The notes: generated by a model from the letters alone, not told the origin. 30,360 nucleotides of DNA from CAYXFZ01 sp964464385 (GCA_964464385.1 CAYXFZ010000019.1:1-30360); one strand, 5' to 3'. Counted from the first letter of the stretch, positions 8,452-15,816 are shown. Program-made: numbers and translations.

Positions 8452-8930
8452 TGCAAACGATTGGTGATCGCTGCAAGGAAATGATTGTGACCTTTTTCGG
8501 TCTGGGTTATGCCCCTATTGCTCCTGGCACCTTTGGCACCTTGGGCGGGGTGGCGGTGGCCGCTCTCCTGGTGTTTTTTGCGCCAGAACATTATTTCTGG
8601 ACAGTTCCACTTGCCATCGTGCTCTTGACTTTGATCAGCGGTTTTCTTGGTAAATGGGCCGAGCGTCGCTTCGGCCGCAAGGATCCCGGCGCCTTTGTAT
8701 TGGATGAGGTGGCCGGTTACCTCGTTGCAGCATGGTGGCTGGATGCTCCCAGTGTTGGACATTTGGCCTTGGCCTTCCTTCTTTTCCGCTTGACCGACAT
8801 CATCAAACCGTGGCCAGCCCGTAATTTGGAGAAACTTGGCGCGGGATGGGGCATCGTGGCCGATGATTTGGCGGCAGGGGTCTGGGCTTGGGCCATCTTG
8901 GCCCTCTTGCACCCTATCCTTTGGACTTGA
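8451..8930 (+). CDS. pgpA: Phosphatidylglycerophosphatase A
   Basis: A 159-residue inner-membrane enzyme that dephosphorylates phosphatidylglycerophosphate to phosphatidylglycerol. Family signatures visible are GYAPIAPGTFGTLGG near residue 20, FVLDEVAGYL near residue 83, and FRLTDIIKPWPARNLE near residue 110, followed by a GIVADDLAAG segment that carries acidic active-site residues. At least three hydrophobic segments are present. The start overlaps the pcrA stop by one base, so translation is coupled. Length and motif order are normal. The next gene starts 25 bases later. Confidence 0.95.
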   Translation: MQTIGDRCKEMIVTFFGLGYAPIAPGTFGTLGGVAVAALLVFFAPEHYFWTVPLAIVLLTLISGFLGKWAERRFGRKDPGAFVLDEVAGYLVAAWWLDAPSVGHLALAFLLFRLTDIIKPWPARNLEKLGAGWGIVADDLAAGVWAWAILALLHPILWT

Positions 8931-8955
8931 CCGTGTCTCCCCCCTGCCCTCTGCC

Positions 8956-10374
8956 ATGAAACCTGCCGAGGACTCCTCTCGGCTGGAATCAACCGGACGC
9001 CGTCCCGTGGGCCCAGGGTTGGCAGCTCAGTTCACGCTTCCGTTGGGGATTTCCGCCGTTCTATTCTCCGCCATCGCGACTTTTTTCCTGCTTCGCGGCG
9101 CTGACCGGCTGCAAGCGGAGTCCGCTGACAAAGCAAGGCTGGACATGGCCCTGACCACGGGCGCCTACCACTCTGAGCAACCGGAAATTCCTCCTGGGCA
9201 GGCGGGCCGGTCGTATGGCGGCGCCAATGGAGTGCGCGTGCGAGTTGGTGAGTTTGATGTTTTAGTCAATGGCGAAACGAAGCCTTCGCGGGTCTATCGG
9301 ATTTTTTCCAATTCCGAAGCTGGCGAAGACGAAGCTCTCAATCTTTTTGCTCCTGTCGCCGACGATTCCTTGGCGGGTACTCGTTTCTTGGTCTTGGTCT
9401 TGGTCGTGACCGGAGGCTTGGTTGGAATGGTCATTTTGTTTGCCGCCCTGACGGCAAGACGGGTTGCTTTTCCTTTGCGGGAAATGATCGAAGATGTGGG
9501 CGCGATCAGTCGCGGCCGATTGGATCGCCGCATTCGCACCGGCAAGGCAGTTGGGGAGGCGGCCATGCTCGGTCGCTCGGTCGAGCGCATGGTGCGGGAT
9601 TTGGTCGAGGGTCAGGAAACGGAACGCATTCTCGAAGAAAGGCAACGCGAAGTGCGTACCCTGCGCGAAATTCGTCGCAACTTGAAACCCATGCCCTTTG
9701 AACCCCCTGTGGGTTGGGAGGTCGAGGCTCTCACCATCGAATCCCGCGGTGCCGGTAGCGGTGATTTCACGGATGCGGTCCAGGACGGAGATGCGCGACC
9801 GACGCTGTTGGTCGGCTCCTCTGCCAAGCGCGGCCTTTCGGGTGCCTTGCTCATGGCGATGACCCGGGCCTATCTAAGAGTCGCCATTTTGGAGGGCTGT
9901 TCTCCTTTTGACGCGTGCTTCCAGACCAACTTGGCGCTCAACCGCGATTTGGCCCGGGGTCTTTACGCCAGCGCGATGGTGGCTCGATTGGAGCCTGCTG
10001 ACGGGTCGGTGGAACTGGTCTCGGCTGGACACGAAGCGCCGGCAGTGCGCTGGGAAGCCGCCACCGGCAAGTATTTGAAACTGCAACCGAATGGAATTGC
10101 CTTAGGGTTTGATCGTGGCCCCGTTTTTCAGCGCTCCCTGGAGCGGATGAACATCACCCTGCATTCCGGGGATGCCCTTTTTCTCTTCTGCCCTGGAGTG
10201 GCCAAGGAAAAGAATTCCGCGGGTCGTGAATTGGGTGAAGCTGGGGTCTATGCCCTGGCCAAGGTTGCCGTGGAAGAAGGGCTTGAGGCCGTTCGTGCAC
10301 GGATCGAATCCTTCGTCGGCGGCAAGCCCAAGGCCGATCTTGCCTTTGCTCTTTTTCATAACCGGGAGGCCTGA
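8956..10374 (+). CDS. Membrane HAMP / PP2C-like (SpoIIE/RsbU) protein with degenerate catalytic motifs
   Basis: A 472-residue sensor-type protein. The ATG at 8956 is preferred; the open frame extends upstream through pgpA in another frame. TM1 is at about residues 24-46, an extracytoplasmic segment at 47-138, TM2 at about 142-165 and a HAMP domain at about 166-216. A short helix leads to a C-terminal PP2C-like domain (245-472). In active SpoIIE-type phosphatases, aspartates sit in GGDFYD, GDVSGHG and YTDG motifs. Here they read GSGDFTD (D270 kept), VGSSAKRG (Asp lost) and FCPGV (Asp lost). The final acidic motif is reduced to D461. Serine phosphatase activity is therefore doubtful; a binding or regulatory role is inferred. 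The stop overlaps the next start (TGATG). Confidence 0.87.
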   Translation: MKPAEDSSRLESTGRRPVGPGLAAQFTLPLGISAVLFSAIATFFLLRGADRLQAESADKARLDMALTTGAYHSEQPEIPPGQAGRSYGGANGVRVRVGEFDVLVNGETKPSRVYRIFSNSEAGEDEALNLFAPVADDSLAGTRFLVLVLVVTGGLVGMVILFAALTARRVAFPLREMIEDVGAISRGRLDRRIRTGKAVGEAAMLGRSVERMVRDLVEGQETERILEERQREVRTLREIRRNLKPMPFEPPVGWEVEALTIESRGAGSGDFTDAVQDGDARPTLLVGSSAKRGLSGALLMAMTRAYLRVAILEGCSPFDACFQTNLALNRDLARGLYASAMVARLEPADGSVELVSAGHEAPAVRWEAATGKYLKLQPNGIALGFDRGPVFQRSLERMNITLHSGDALFLFCPGVAKEKNSAGRELGEAGVYALAKVAVEEGLEAVRARIESFVGGKPKADLAFALFHNREA

Positions 10375-10664
10375 TGCGAATTCGCGAGTTTCAGAAGAAG
10401 ATCGAGGCCATTTACTTTCAAAAGGATTCCGAACGCGGGCTGGAAGGAACGGCAATGTGGTTTTTTGAAGAAGTCGGTGAGCTTGTGCGGGCCCTGCGCC
10501 GCAACGACAGAGACAATTTGGAAGAAGAATTTGCCGATGTCCTGGCCTGGCTTGCGACTATGGCCTCCATTCGCGGGGTGGACTTGGAAAGGGCCGCGAT
10601 GGCCAAGTACGAACTCGGCTGTCCTCGGTGCCAGCAGACGCCCTGTGCCTGCCCTGCCAATTAG
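10374..10664 (+). CDS. MazG-like nucleotide pyrophosphohydrolase with Cys-rich tail
   Basis: A 96-residue protein with the all-alpha NTP pyrophosphohydrolase signature: E32-E33-x-x-E36 in FFEEVGELVRAL and E52-x-x-D55 in EEEFADVLAWL, the residues that bind magnesium in MazG and dUTPase-like enzymes. These enzymes hydrolyse (d)NTPs to the monophosphate and pyrophosphate, cleaning the nucleotide pool. After the catalytic core, residues 82-94 read GCPRCQQTPCACP with four cysteines (C83, C86, C91, C93). This resembles a small zinc-binding knuckle and is not part of the core fold. The start overlaps the upstream stop by one base. The nucleotide substrate is not deducible. Confidence 0.87.
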   Translation: MRIREFQKKIEAIYFQKDSERGLEGTAMWFFEEVGELVRALRRNDRDNLEEEFADVLAWLATMASIRGVDLERAAMAKYELGCPRCQQTPCACPAN

Positions 10665-10688
10665 GCTGAAAAGGAAGCTGTTCCGAGA

Positions 10689-10793
10689 ATGGAGCTGGGG
10701 ACGGGAGATCCTGTGGGGAAAAAAAAGTGGGACAGTTCGGCCCGCCAGCCCCCTGGATGTTCCATTTGCGGCAGACCTCACTGTCCCGGATGA
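10689..10793 (+). CDS. Possible 34-residue Cys-rich microprotein
   Basis: A short open frame in the gap after the MazG-like gene. It starts at ATG 10689, has AAGGAAG about 11 bases upstream, and ends at TGA 10791. Its C-terminus reads PGCSICGRPHCPG, a CxxC followed by a further Cys and a His, which looks like a zinc-binding knuckle. It recalls the Cys-rich tail of the preceding MazG-like protein. A run of eight A bases lies inside the frame and encodes three lysines. Chance is a real alternative for an ORF this short; the argument is the Cys spacing and position. An inverted repeat overlaps its 3' half. Confidence 0.3.
   Translation: MELGTGDPVGKKKWDSSARQPPGCSICGRPHCPG
10729..10787 (+). repeat. 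Perfect 8-bp inverted repeat, possible RNA hairpin
   Basis: GGGACAGT at 10729-10736 is repeated as its reverse complement ACTGTCCC at 10780-10787, with 43 bases between. A smaller CCAG/CTGG pair lies inside the loop. The element sits in the 268-base gap between the MazG-like gene and the next certain gene and overlaps the possible microprotein. No oligo-T tract follows, so it is not a standard intrinsic terminator. It may be a structured leader, or coincidental. Confidence 0.35.
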
Positions 10794-10932
10794 GGCCTTA
10801 CCCCCTTGGCTTAGCCTCGGATCTTCCGGATCCAAGAGGAGGGACGGTTCTTTTCAGGCTCCGTTCCGAGAAAAATCCAGTTTCTCTCGATTTTTTTCGC
10901 TCCAGGAGGAGAAAACGGCAAAAATAGGCCCC

Positions 10933-11232
10933 ATGAGGGAGTCTCTGGAAATTCGTTGCCCGGAATGTGGCACGGCCATGCGTGTGGCGCCCCGTTCCGG
11001 AAAGATCCTTTCCCATGGTGAGGTTGCTGAACGGCCAACAGACTTGGGTGATGTGGTCAAGCGGGTCGAGGGTCGAGAGGCCGACGTGCAGGAGAGTTTC
11101 GACCAGGCCGTGGAAGCCGAACGAAACCGCAAGATAGAGTTGGATGCTTTGTTTCGCCAGGCTTCGGAAAAGGCGAAGAATAAGGATGGCGAAGACTCTC
11201 CCCGCAACCCCTTGGATGATCGGTGGCGGTGA
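10933..11232 (+). CDS. Small CxxC (half zinc-ribbon) protein with helical tail
   Basis: A 99-residue protein of unknown function. The ATG at 10933 is chosen because RCPECGTAMRVAPRSG follows within a few residues. The same frame is open further upstream, but that part is out of frame with the MazG-like gene and reads as non-coding. The N-terminal CPEC followed by a basic, glycine-containing loop resembles half a zinc ribbon. The remaining 60 residues are highly charged and probably a long helix or coiled coil (ESFDQAVEAERNRKIELDALF). No signal peptide is present. The TGA stop is one base before the msrB ATG, indicating one transcript with msrB. Confidence 0.72.
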   Translation: MRESLEIRCPECGTAMRVAPRSGKILSHGEVAERPTDLGDVVKRVEGREADVQESFDQAVEAERNRKIELDALFRQASEKAKNKDGEDSPRNPLDDRWR

Positions 11233-11233
11233 A

Positions 11234-11719
11234 ATGTCGAAAACCCTTCCTTGGAGTCTGGTTCTGGCCCTGTTGCTTGCCTGTGCCCGCTCTGGAGAGC
11301 TTGGCACGACCCGGGGGGAAGGTATGAAACGAACCGATCAAGAATGGCGTGAGATTTTGACTCCGGAGCAATATCACATCCTCCGCGAAGCCGGTACGGA
11401 ACGGGCCTTTACTGGTGCGCTGACCGAGCACTTTGATGAAGGCGTTTATCGTTGTGCAGGCTGCGATCAGGAGCTCTTTCCTTCCCAGGCGAAGTTTCGT
11501 TCGGACTGTGGTTGGCCCGCCTTTTCCGCACCGCAGGGCCTGGAGGCCGTGACCGAACATGAGGATCTTTCCCTCGGTGCGAGGCGGATCGAGATTCGTT
11601 GTTCTCAATGCGAAGGGCACCTTGGGCATGTGTTTAAGGATGGCCCTGGCCCGACACGATTGCGCTACTGCATTAATTCGGCGGCGCTGGCCTTCCAATC
11701 AGACCAAGATCAGCCGTAG
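11234..11719 (+). CDS. msrB: Lipoprotein peptide-methionine (R)-S-oxide reductase MsrB
   Basis: A 161-residue enzyme that reduces methionine-R-sulfoxide in proteins. The catalytic cysteine is C146 in RYCINSAAL. Structural zinc is held by C74/C77 (CAGC) and C123/C126 (CSQC). The GWPAF and GHLGHVF segments are family hallmarks, and an extra cysteine (C92, DCGWP) sits where resolving cysteines are found in some relatives. The N-terminus MSKTLPWSLVLALLLAC is a lipoprotein signal with lipobox LLAC (C17), so the enzyme probably acts outside the cytoplasm on oxidised envelope proteins. The start is one base after the preceding stop. The last 10 bases overlap the convergent ferredoxin-NADP reductase gene. 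Confidence 0.95.
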   Translation: MSKTLPWSLVLALLLACARSGELGTTRGEGMKRTDQEWREILTPEQYHILREAGTERAFTGALTEHFDEGVYRCAGCDQELFPSQAKFRSDCGWPAFSAPQGLEAVTEHEDLSLGARRIEIRCSQCEGHLGHVFKDGPGPTRLRYCINSAALAFQSDQDQP

Positions 11720-12533
11720 GATTCGGCGTGGATGTCAAAGGAGCCGTCGTCGCGACGGTTCTTTTTGCTGACGAAGCCGCGGTTCTCGACCGCTTCCGTC
11801 ACGGCATCTACGGTGCCGCCGAAGCCGCAGATATAGAAACACGTGTTCTCGGGGGTGAATTGTTCCCCGGCAATGAGTTCGGCAGGGGACCATCCGTCCT
11901 CGTTGACCTGCACAACCGTTTCCACGCGCCCGGCAAGCCCATCCCAGTCGGCGTTGGCCTCTTCCGTAGGACGGCTGATTGTTGCGTGATAACCCAACTG
12001 AGGATCGGCCTCGGCCATATCCTGAAATTCTTGGCGATAGGTCAGTTCAGAGATGTAACTGCAGCCATGAAAAATCAGGATGGACTCCTCGTGACCGGCG
12101 TATTGCAGGTGTCGGGCCATGGAAAGGAAGGGGGCAATGCCAGTGCCGCCACCCAAGAGAACTTTGCGCCGCAAGTCGGGAGTTCCGTCCGGGAAGGCCG
12201 TTTCCATGGTGAAATGCCCGGTCGGAGGTTGCCGACAAGCCACGCCGTCGCCGATTTTTTTGTCCCACAGCCAAGTCGTGAATTTCCCGGGTACCGGGCG
12301 CTCCGCNNNNNNNNNNAGAGTTCGAGATGGTCTTTCTGTTCGGGTTCCGAGGCGATGGAATAGGCCCGCCAAAGCGTCTTGCCTTCCTTTTCAGGGTGGG
12401 GCATCCCCAAGGTGGTGAATTGGCCGGCAGCAAATTCCTCGACCCCGTTCTCCGGGCGGAAATGAAAGATTGCCAGCGAGGAGGTCAAGTCCTCGCGATG
12501 GATGATTTCGGCGGAGGTGATGCTGCGAGCCAT
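11710..12533 (-). CDS. Ferredoxin-NADP(+) reductase, interrupted by an assembly gap
   Basis: An FAD enzyme that moves electrons between NADPH and ferredoxin or flavodoxin. The N-terminal part, from ATG 12533, has the FAD-binding barrel with the RAYSIAS motif. The C-terminal part has the NADP-binding GGGTGIAPFLSMAR motif, an FYICGFGG segment and a terminal tail ending in ESYG. The frame changes across ten N bases at 12307-12316, so the two halves read in different frames. The placeholder length, not a biological frameshift, is the likely cause. The product would be close to 270 residues, normal for bacterial Fpr. It starts 23 bases from the divergent dehydrogenase and overlaps msrB by 10 bases at its 3' end. 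Confidence 0.9.
12307..12316. other. Assembly gap (10 N)
   Basis: Ten undetermined bases inside the ferredoxin-NADP reductase gene. The coding frame on the two sides differs, so the true gap length is not 10 modulo 3. Confidence 0.99.
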
Positions 12534-12556
12534 TTCGGTAAGTTTAGACTCGCCGG

Positions 12557-13465
12557 GTGATTCTTCGGGACTTCCCTCAAGAGCTTCGCCAAGGACCCCC
12601 GGTCATTCTCGTGACCGGCTGTAGTTCCGGGATTGGCCTGGCCTTGGTGCGGCGCCTGCAGAACTTGCCGGTGCGGGTGATAGCCACGGCTCGTGCCACT
12701 TCTCTGGACAAGTTGGCCGAGTTTTGCCAGGACGATGGCGAACGATTTCTCCTGCGTCCCTTGGATGTGGCCTCCGCCGCCGAACGAACGACCGTTGTCG
12801 CCGAGGCGCGGGAACGATGGGGGGGAGTGGATGTTTTGGTCAATAACGCCGGCATCTCTGCCCGGTCGGCCCTGGAGGAAATGGCCGATCATGACGAGCG
12901 GAGCCTCTTGGAGATAAATTGTCTGGGGCCAATGGCCCTAGTTCGCGCGGTGCTCCCAGAAATGAGGGCCCATCGTTGGGGTCGGATCATCAACGTGTCT
13001 TCTGTTGCCGGCATGATGGCTCTGCCCACCATGAGCAGTTATTCCGCCAGTAAATGGGCACTGGAAGGGGCCTCAGAGGCGCTCTGGTACGAACTCCGGC
13101 CTTGGAACATCCGGGTGAGTTTGATTCAACCTGGTTTCGTGCGTTCGGACTCTTTCCAACGGGTGCGCCTTCCGGGCGGCAAGCCCACCGGTGCTTATGG
13201 AGGATGGAGCGAAAATATGGAGCCTTTTGTCGCCCGATTGATGCGATGGTCCAGGAGTACGCCCGACCGGGTGGCCTCCCGGATTTTGGCTCTCTTGGCG
13301 CGCTCTTCTCCACCCCTCCGCTACGCCGGGACCCCGGATGCTTGGCTCTTCTATTTCTTTCGACGGATTTTGCCGCGGCGCATGTACCACGCGGTGCTAT
13401 GGAGATGTCTTCCCGGGGTAGATTGGCAAGGCCGTTTTCAGGCCAACAAAGAGAGTCAGTCCTAG
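12557..13465 (+). CDS. Short-chain dehydrogenase/reductase
   Basis: A 302-residue NAD(P)-dependent oxidoreductase of the classical SDR type. The cofactor motif TGCSSGIG is at residues 20-27, NNAG at 96-99, N121 in the EINCLG helix, S149 in NVSSVAG, and Y162/K166 in YSASK, which is a complete catalytic tetrad. The C-terminal 60 residues extend beyond the core and are rich in aromatic and basic residues (FYFFRRILPRRMYH), as in SDRs acting on lipid-like substrates near the membrane. GTG at 12557 is used as start. The start is 23 bases from that of the divergent ferredoxin-NADP reductase. The substrate is unknown. Confidence 0.92.
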   Translation: MILRDFPQELRQGPPVILVTGCSSGIGLALVRRLQNLPVRVIATARATSLDKLAEFCQDDGERFLLRPLDVASAAERTTVVAEARERWGGVDVLVNNAGISARSALEEMADHDERSLLEINCLGPMALVRAVLPEMRAHRWGRIINVSSVAGMMALPTMSSYSASKWALEGASEALWYELRPWNIRVSLIQPGFVRSDSFQRVRLPGGKPTGAYGGWSENMEPFVARLMRWSRSTPDRVASRILALLARSSPPLRYAGTPDAWLFYFFRRILPRRMYHAVLWRCLPGVDWQGRFQANKESQS

Positions 13466-13477
13466 AATCTCATCCCC

Positions 13478-13960
13478 TTGAGTGACCCCCCGGATCTCTC
13501 CCAGCTTCGTATTCCCCGCGAACAGGCTCCTTCCTCGGCGCCTTCTTCTTTGGCTGGATTTCCTCGGCCGCGGCTTCTCCTGCTTGGCTTGGTTGCCGCC
13601 GTTTTGGGTTCGATGAACACGATGATTGCTGTCGTGGCGGCGCGAACGCATGAGATTGGAGTGCTTTTGTCGGTCGGTTTTCGCTGTCGTTCGATTTTCG
13701 CGACCTTCCTCTTTGAATCCGCCTTGATGGGTTTGGTGGGTGGTTTGTTGGGCATTTTGTTCATCCTTCCCTTTCAAGGCATGGAAACGGGTGCCGTGAA
13801 CTGGAATACCTTTACCGATGTCAGTTTTTCCTTTCAAATCACCTTGCCCTTGGCCCTGCGTTCCTTTGGCCTCGCCTTTGTTTTGGGTTTGATCGGCGGT
13901 GTTCTGCCTGCTATCCGCGCTGCACGTCTGCGGCCGGTCGAAGCCCTACGCGAAGTCTGA
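13478..13960 (+). CDS. Truncated ABC permease (FtsX/MacB C-terminal domain) with an adaptor-like N-terminus
   Basis: A 160-residue product. From about residue 45 on it matches the C-terminal third of a MacB-type FtsX permease: SMNTMIAVVAARTHEIGVLLSVGF, then two transmembrane segments and the family end AIRAARLRPVEALREV. The first transmembrane helix and large extracytoplasmic domain, about 250 residues, are missing. The first 40 residues (LSQLRIPREQAP, then a basic-hydrophobic segment) instead resemble the N-terminus of HlyD-type membrane-fusion adaptors. No ABC ATPase or adaptor gene is adjacent. The simplest reading is one large in-frame deletion through an adaptor-ATPase-permease operon. 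The start is TTG at 13478. It is unlikely to transport on its own. Confidence 0.75.
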   Translation: MSDPPDLSQLRIPREQAPSSAPSSLAGFPRPRLLLLGLVAAVLGSMNTMIAVVAARTHEIGVLLSVGFRCRSIFATFLFESALMGLVGGLLGILFILPFQGMETGAVNWNTFTDVSFSFQITLPLALRSFGLAFVLGLIGGVLPAIRAARLRPVEALREV

Positions 13961-13999
13961 CTTGGATTGGAGGTGGCCCATGGCCAAGCGGGTCCGTGG

Positions 14000-14455
14000 T
14001 CAGTCTTCGACCGTGATGCGTATAGTCGCCGCCAGCGGCTCGCCATAACTGCGGTGCATGAAGTCGGCGAACTGCATCGTCAATTCATATTTTCCAGGCG
14101 CCAACTCCAATTCGGTTTGTGTCCGCCCATCGCCATAATGAATGTGGGTTTCATCGGCGGGAATGATTTCCCCAAAGGGCCAAGCGCCATGACCGATGAG
14201 AATGTGATGGTGGCCGGTGCCCGCTTCCACCGTGCCTGCTGGACGCACTACCGCTCCTTTGGCCTCAAATACAAGAGAGACTGGGGAGGAAACGGTTGCC
14301 CCATCCTTGGGCGAGGCAAATCCGACGCTGGCGTTGGTCAGCGGTTTCAAATCCGGCAGACCCTCCGTCTTCGGCTCCGTCTCTGCGGGAGAGCAGGCCA
14401 GGGCCAGCGGAAGGGCCAGAAAAGGGAGGACAGAGGCGGCGCGCGAGTGCAACAT
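14000..14455 (-). CDS. DUF4399 lipoprotein
   Basis: A 151-residue predicted lipoprotein. The start at 14455 gives the signal MLHSRAASVLPFLALPLALAC with the lipobox cysteine at C21; the frame extends 16 codons upstream into the divergent gene. The body contains FASPKDGATVSSPVSLVFEAKG, a GTGHHHILI motif with three histidines, an ETHIHYGDG.TQTELEL segment and a beta-rich end, as in DUF4399 domains. The family is of unknown function. The histidine cluster could bind a metal such as copper, which is inference. The neighbour starts only 23 bases away on the other strand. Confidence 0.85.
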   Translation of the reverse strand: MLHSRAASVLPFLALPLALACSPAETEPKTEGLPDLKPLTNASVGFASPKDGATVSSPVSLVFEAKGAVVRPAGTVEAGTGHHHILIGHGAWPFGEIIPADETHIHYGDGRTQTELELAPGKYELTMQFADFMHRSYGEPLAATIRITVED

Positions 14456-14478
14456 GGTTTGGAGTGTATCCTGTTCGA

Positions 14479-15816
14479 ATGCGGTTTCTCTTGGCCTTGC
14501 CACTGCTCTGGGCGCCTCTTTCTGCGCAGACGCTCTATGAGGTGACCGATTTGGGTGCTCCCGGCGGCACCAATTCCTGGGCTCAGTCGATTAACGATGC
14601 AGGAGCGACCGTGTTTTATGTGGAGACGATTTACCCCGTGGGCTCCCAGTTCGCGGGCTGGTTGTGGGAGGATGGAACTTGGACGGATTTGGGTTCCTTG
14701 GGAGGCAACTTGGTCTTCCCTCTTTGCCTCAACAATTCCCGGTTGGTAGGTGGCTATACCGACCTTGGGTCCCTCAAGATTCATGGTTTTTCCTGGGACG
14801 CTGGCGTGATGTCCGACTTGGGCGCGGTCTATCGCGATTTCAGTCGCGCTCAGGCCGTCAACGACCGGGGATGGTTCGCTGGCGTGACCATGGTGCCCAT
14901 CGTGATCAATTTTCTTTACGCCCACCGTCCCGTGATTTGGGCGGGCGGGAACATGATCACCTTGTCTTCCTTTGGCGGCTGGTTGTCGGAGGCCAAGGGG
15001 ATCAACGATGTTGGCACGGTCGTGGGCTTTTCCCATGATCTTAATTCGGTGCCGTTGCCCTTTCAGGCCCTCCCCGACGGAACATTTGTGCAACTGCCTG
15101 GACTCTCCGGTGGTGCGGGAATGGCCCAATCCATCAGCGATCTCGGCGACATGGTGGGCTACAGTCGTACCTCGGCCGGGGACGACCACGCAGTCTTGTG
15201 GAACAACACGGGAGTTTCTGATTTGGGGACTCTCGGCGGACCCAATTCTTATGCCTTTGGCGTCAATCAAGAAGGCGAAGTGGTTGGTAACTCCGGTTTT
15301 GTGGTGGGTGGTGGTTCCGGCTCCCATGCTTTTCATTGGCAGGCCGGCGTCCTGACGGATCTCAACAGTGTTCTTGTTCCAGGCCACTCCTTTCAAAAAC
15401 TCTCCAATGCAAAGGCGATCAACGATGCCGGCATGATCGTGGGTTCGGGTGTGACCTTGTCCGGGGACTCTCATGGCTATCTTGCCATTCCTCAAAGACT
15501 CCGCCTCCTTGGTCCTGCAACGGGGTTGGCCGGAGGAATAGAACAAGTCCTGGTTGAGGGTGCCACTCCGGGAAACCGAATCAAGTTCGCTTGGGGTACC
15601 CGTTTTGGAATTGGCCCGGGCCTCCCTGGTTGTTCGAGCAATTGGTCCATTGTCAATGCACGGCCAGCAGGCTCTGTGGTGGCGGACGCCAACGGACGAG
15701 CCACCCTCAGCGTTTCCGTTCCCGCGTCTTTTGCGGATGTGTTCGTGCTCGTCCAAGCATGGGATTCCGGAAACTGCTCGCTCAGCAATCGTCTGGGGTT
15801 TCGTTTCCGCCCCTGA
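14479..15816 (+). CDS. Secreted HAF-repeat protein with C-terminal exoprotein domain
   Basis: A 445-residue exported protein. ATG 14479 opens a signal peptide (MRFLLALPLLWAPLSAQ). The body carries repeats of the HAF/extracellular type: DLGSLGGN, DLGTLGGP, alternating with HAFHWQAGVLTDLN-like segments and AINDAG.IVG motifs, which form beta-propeller-like blades. From about residue 340 a separate domain begins with LLGPATGLAGG, has GATPG and ADANGRATLSVSVP, and ends in LSNRLGFRF. Similar ends occur on two or three other secreted proteins in the window. Its function is unknown; exposure at the cell surface or in the medium is inferred. The start lies 23 bases from the divergent DUF4399 gene. Confidence 0.85.
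   Translation: MRFLLALPLLWAPLSAQTLYEVTDLGAPGGTNSWAQSINDAGATVFYVETIYPVGSQFAGWLWEDGTWTDLGSLGGNLVFPLCLNNSRLVGGYTDLGSLKIHGFSWDAGVMSDLGAVYRDFSRAQAVNDRGWFAGVTMVPIVINFLYAHRPVIWAGGNMITLSSFGGWLSEAKGINDVGTVVGFSHDLNSVPLPFQALPDGTFVQLPGLSGGAGMAQSISDLGDMVGYSRTSAGDDHAVLWNNTGVSDLGTLGGPNSYAFGVNQEGEVVGNSGFVVGGGSGSHAFHWQAGVLTDLNSVLVPGHSFQKLSNAKAINDAGMIVGSGVTLSGDSHGYLAIPQRLRLLGPATGLAGGIEQVLVEGATPGNRIKFAWGTRFGIGPGLPGCSSNWSIVNARPAGSVVADANGRATLSVSVPASFADVFVLVQAWDSGNCSLSNRLGFRFRP

Noticed and set aside
10465..10932. Upstream extension of the CxxC-protein frame
   Set aside because: The first part is an out-of-frame reading of the MazG-like gene; the recognisable protein starts at 10933.
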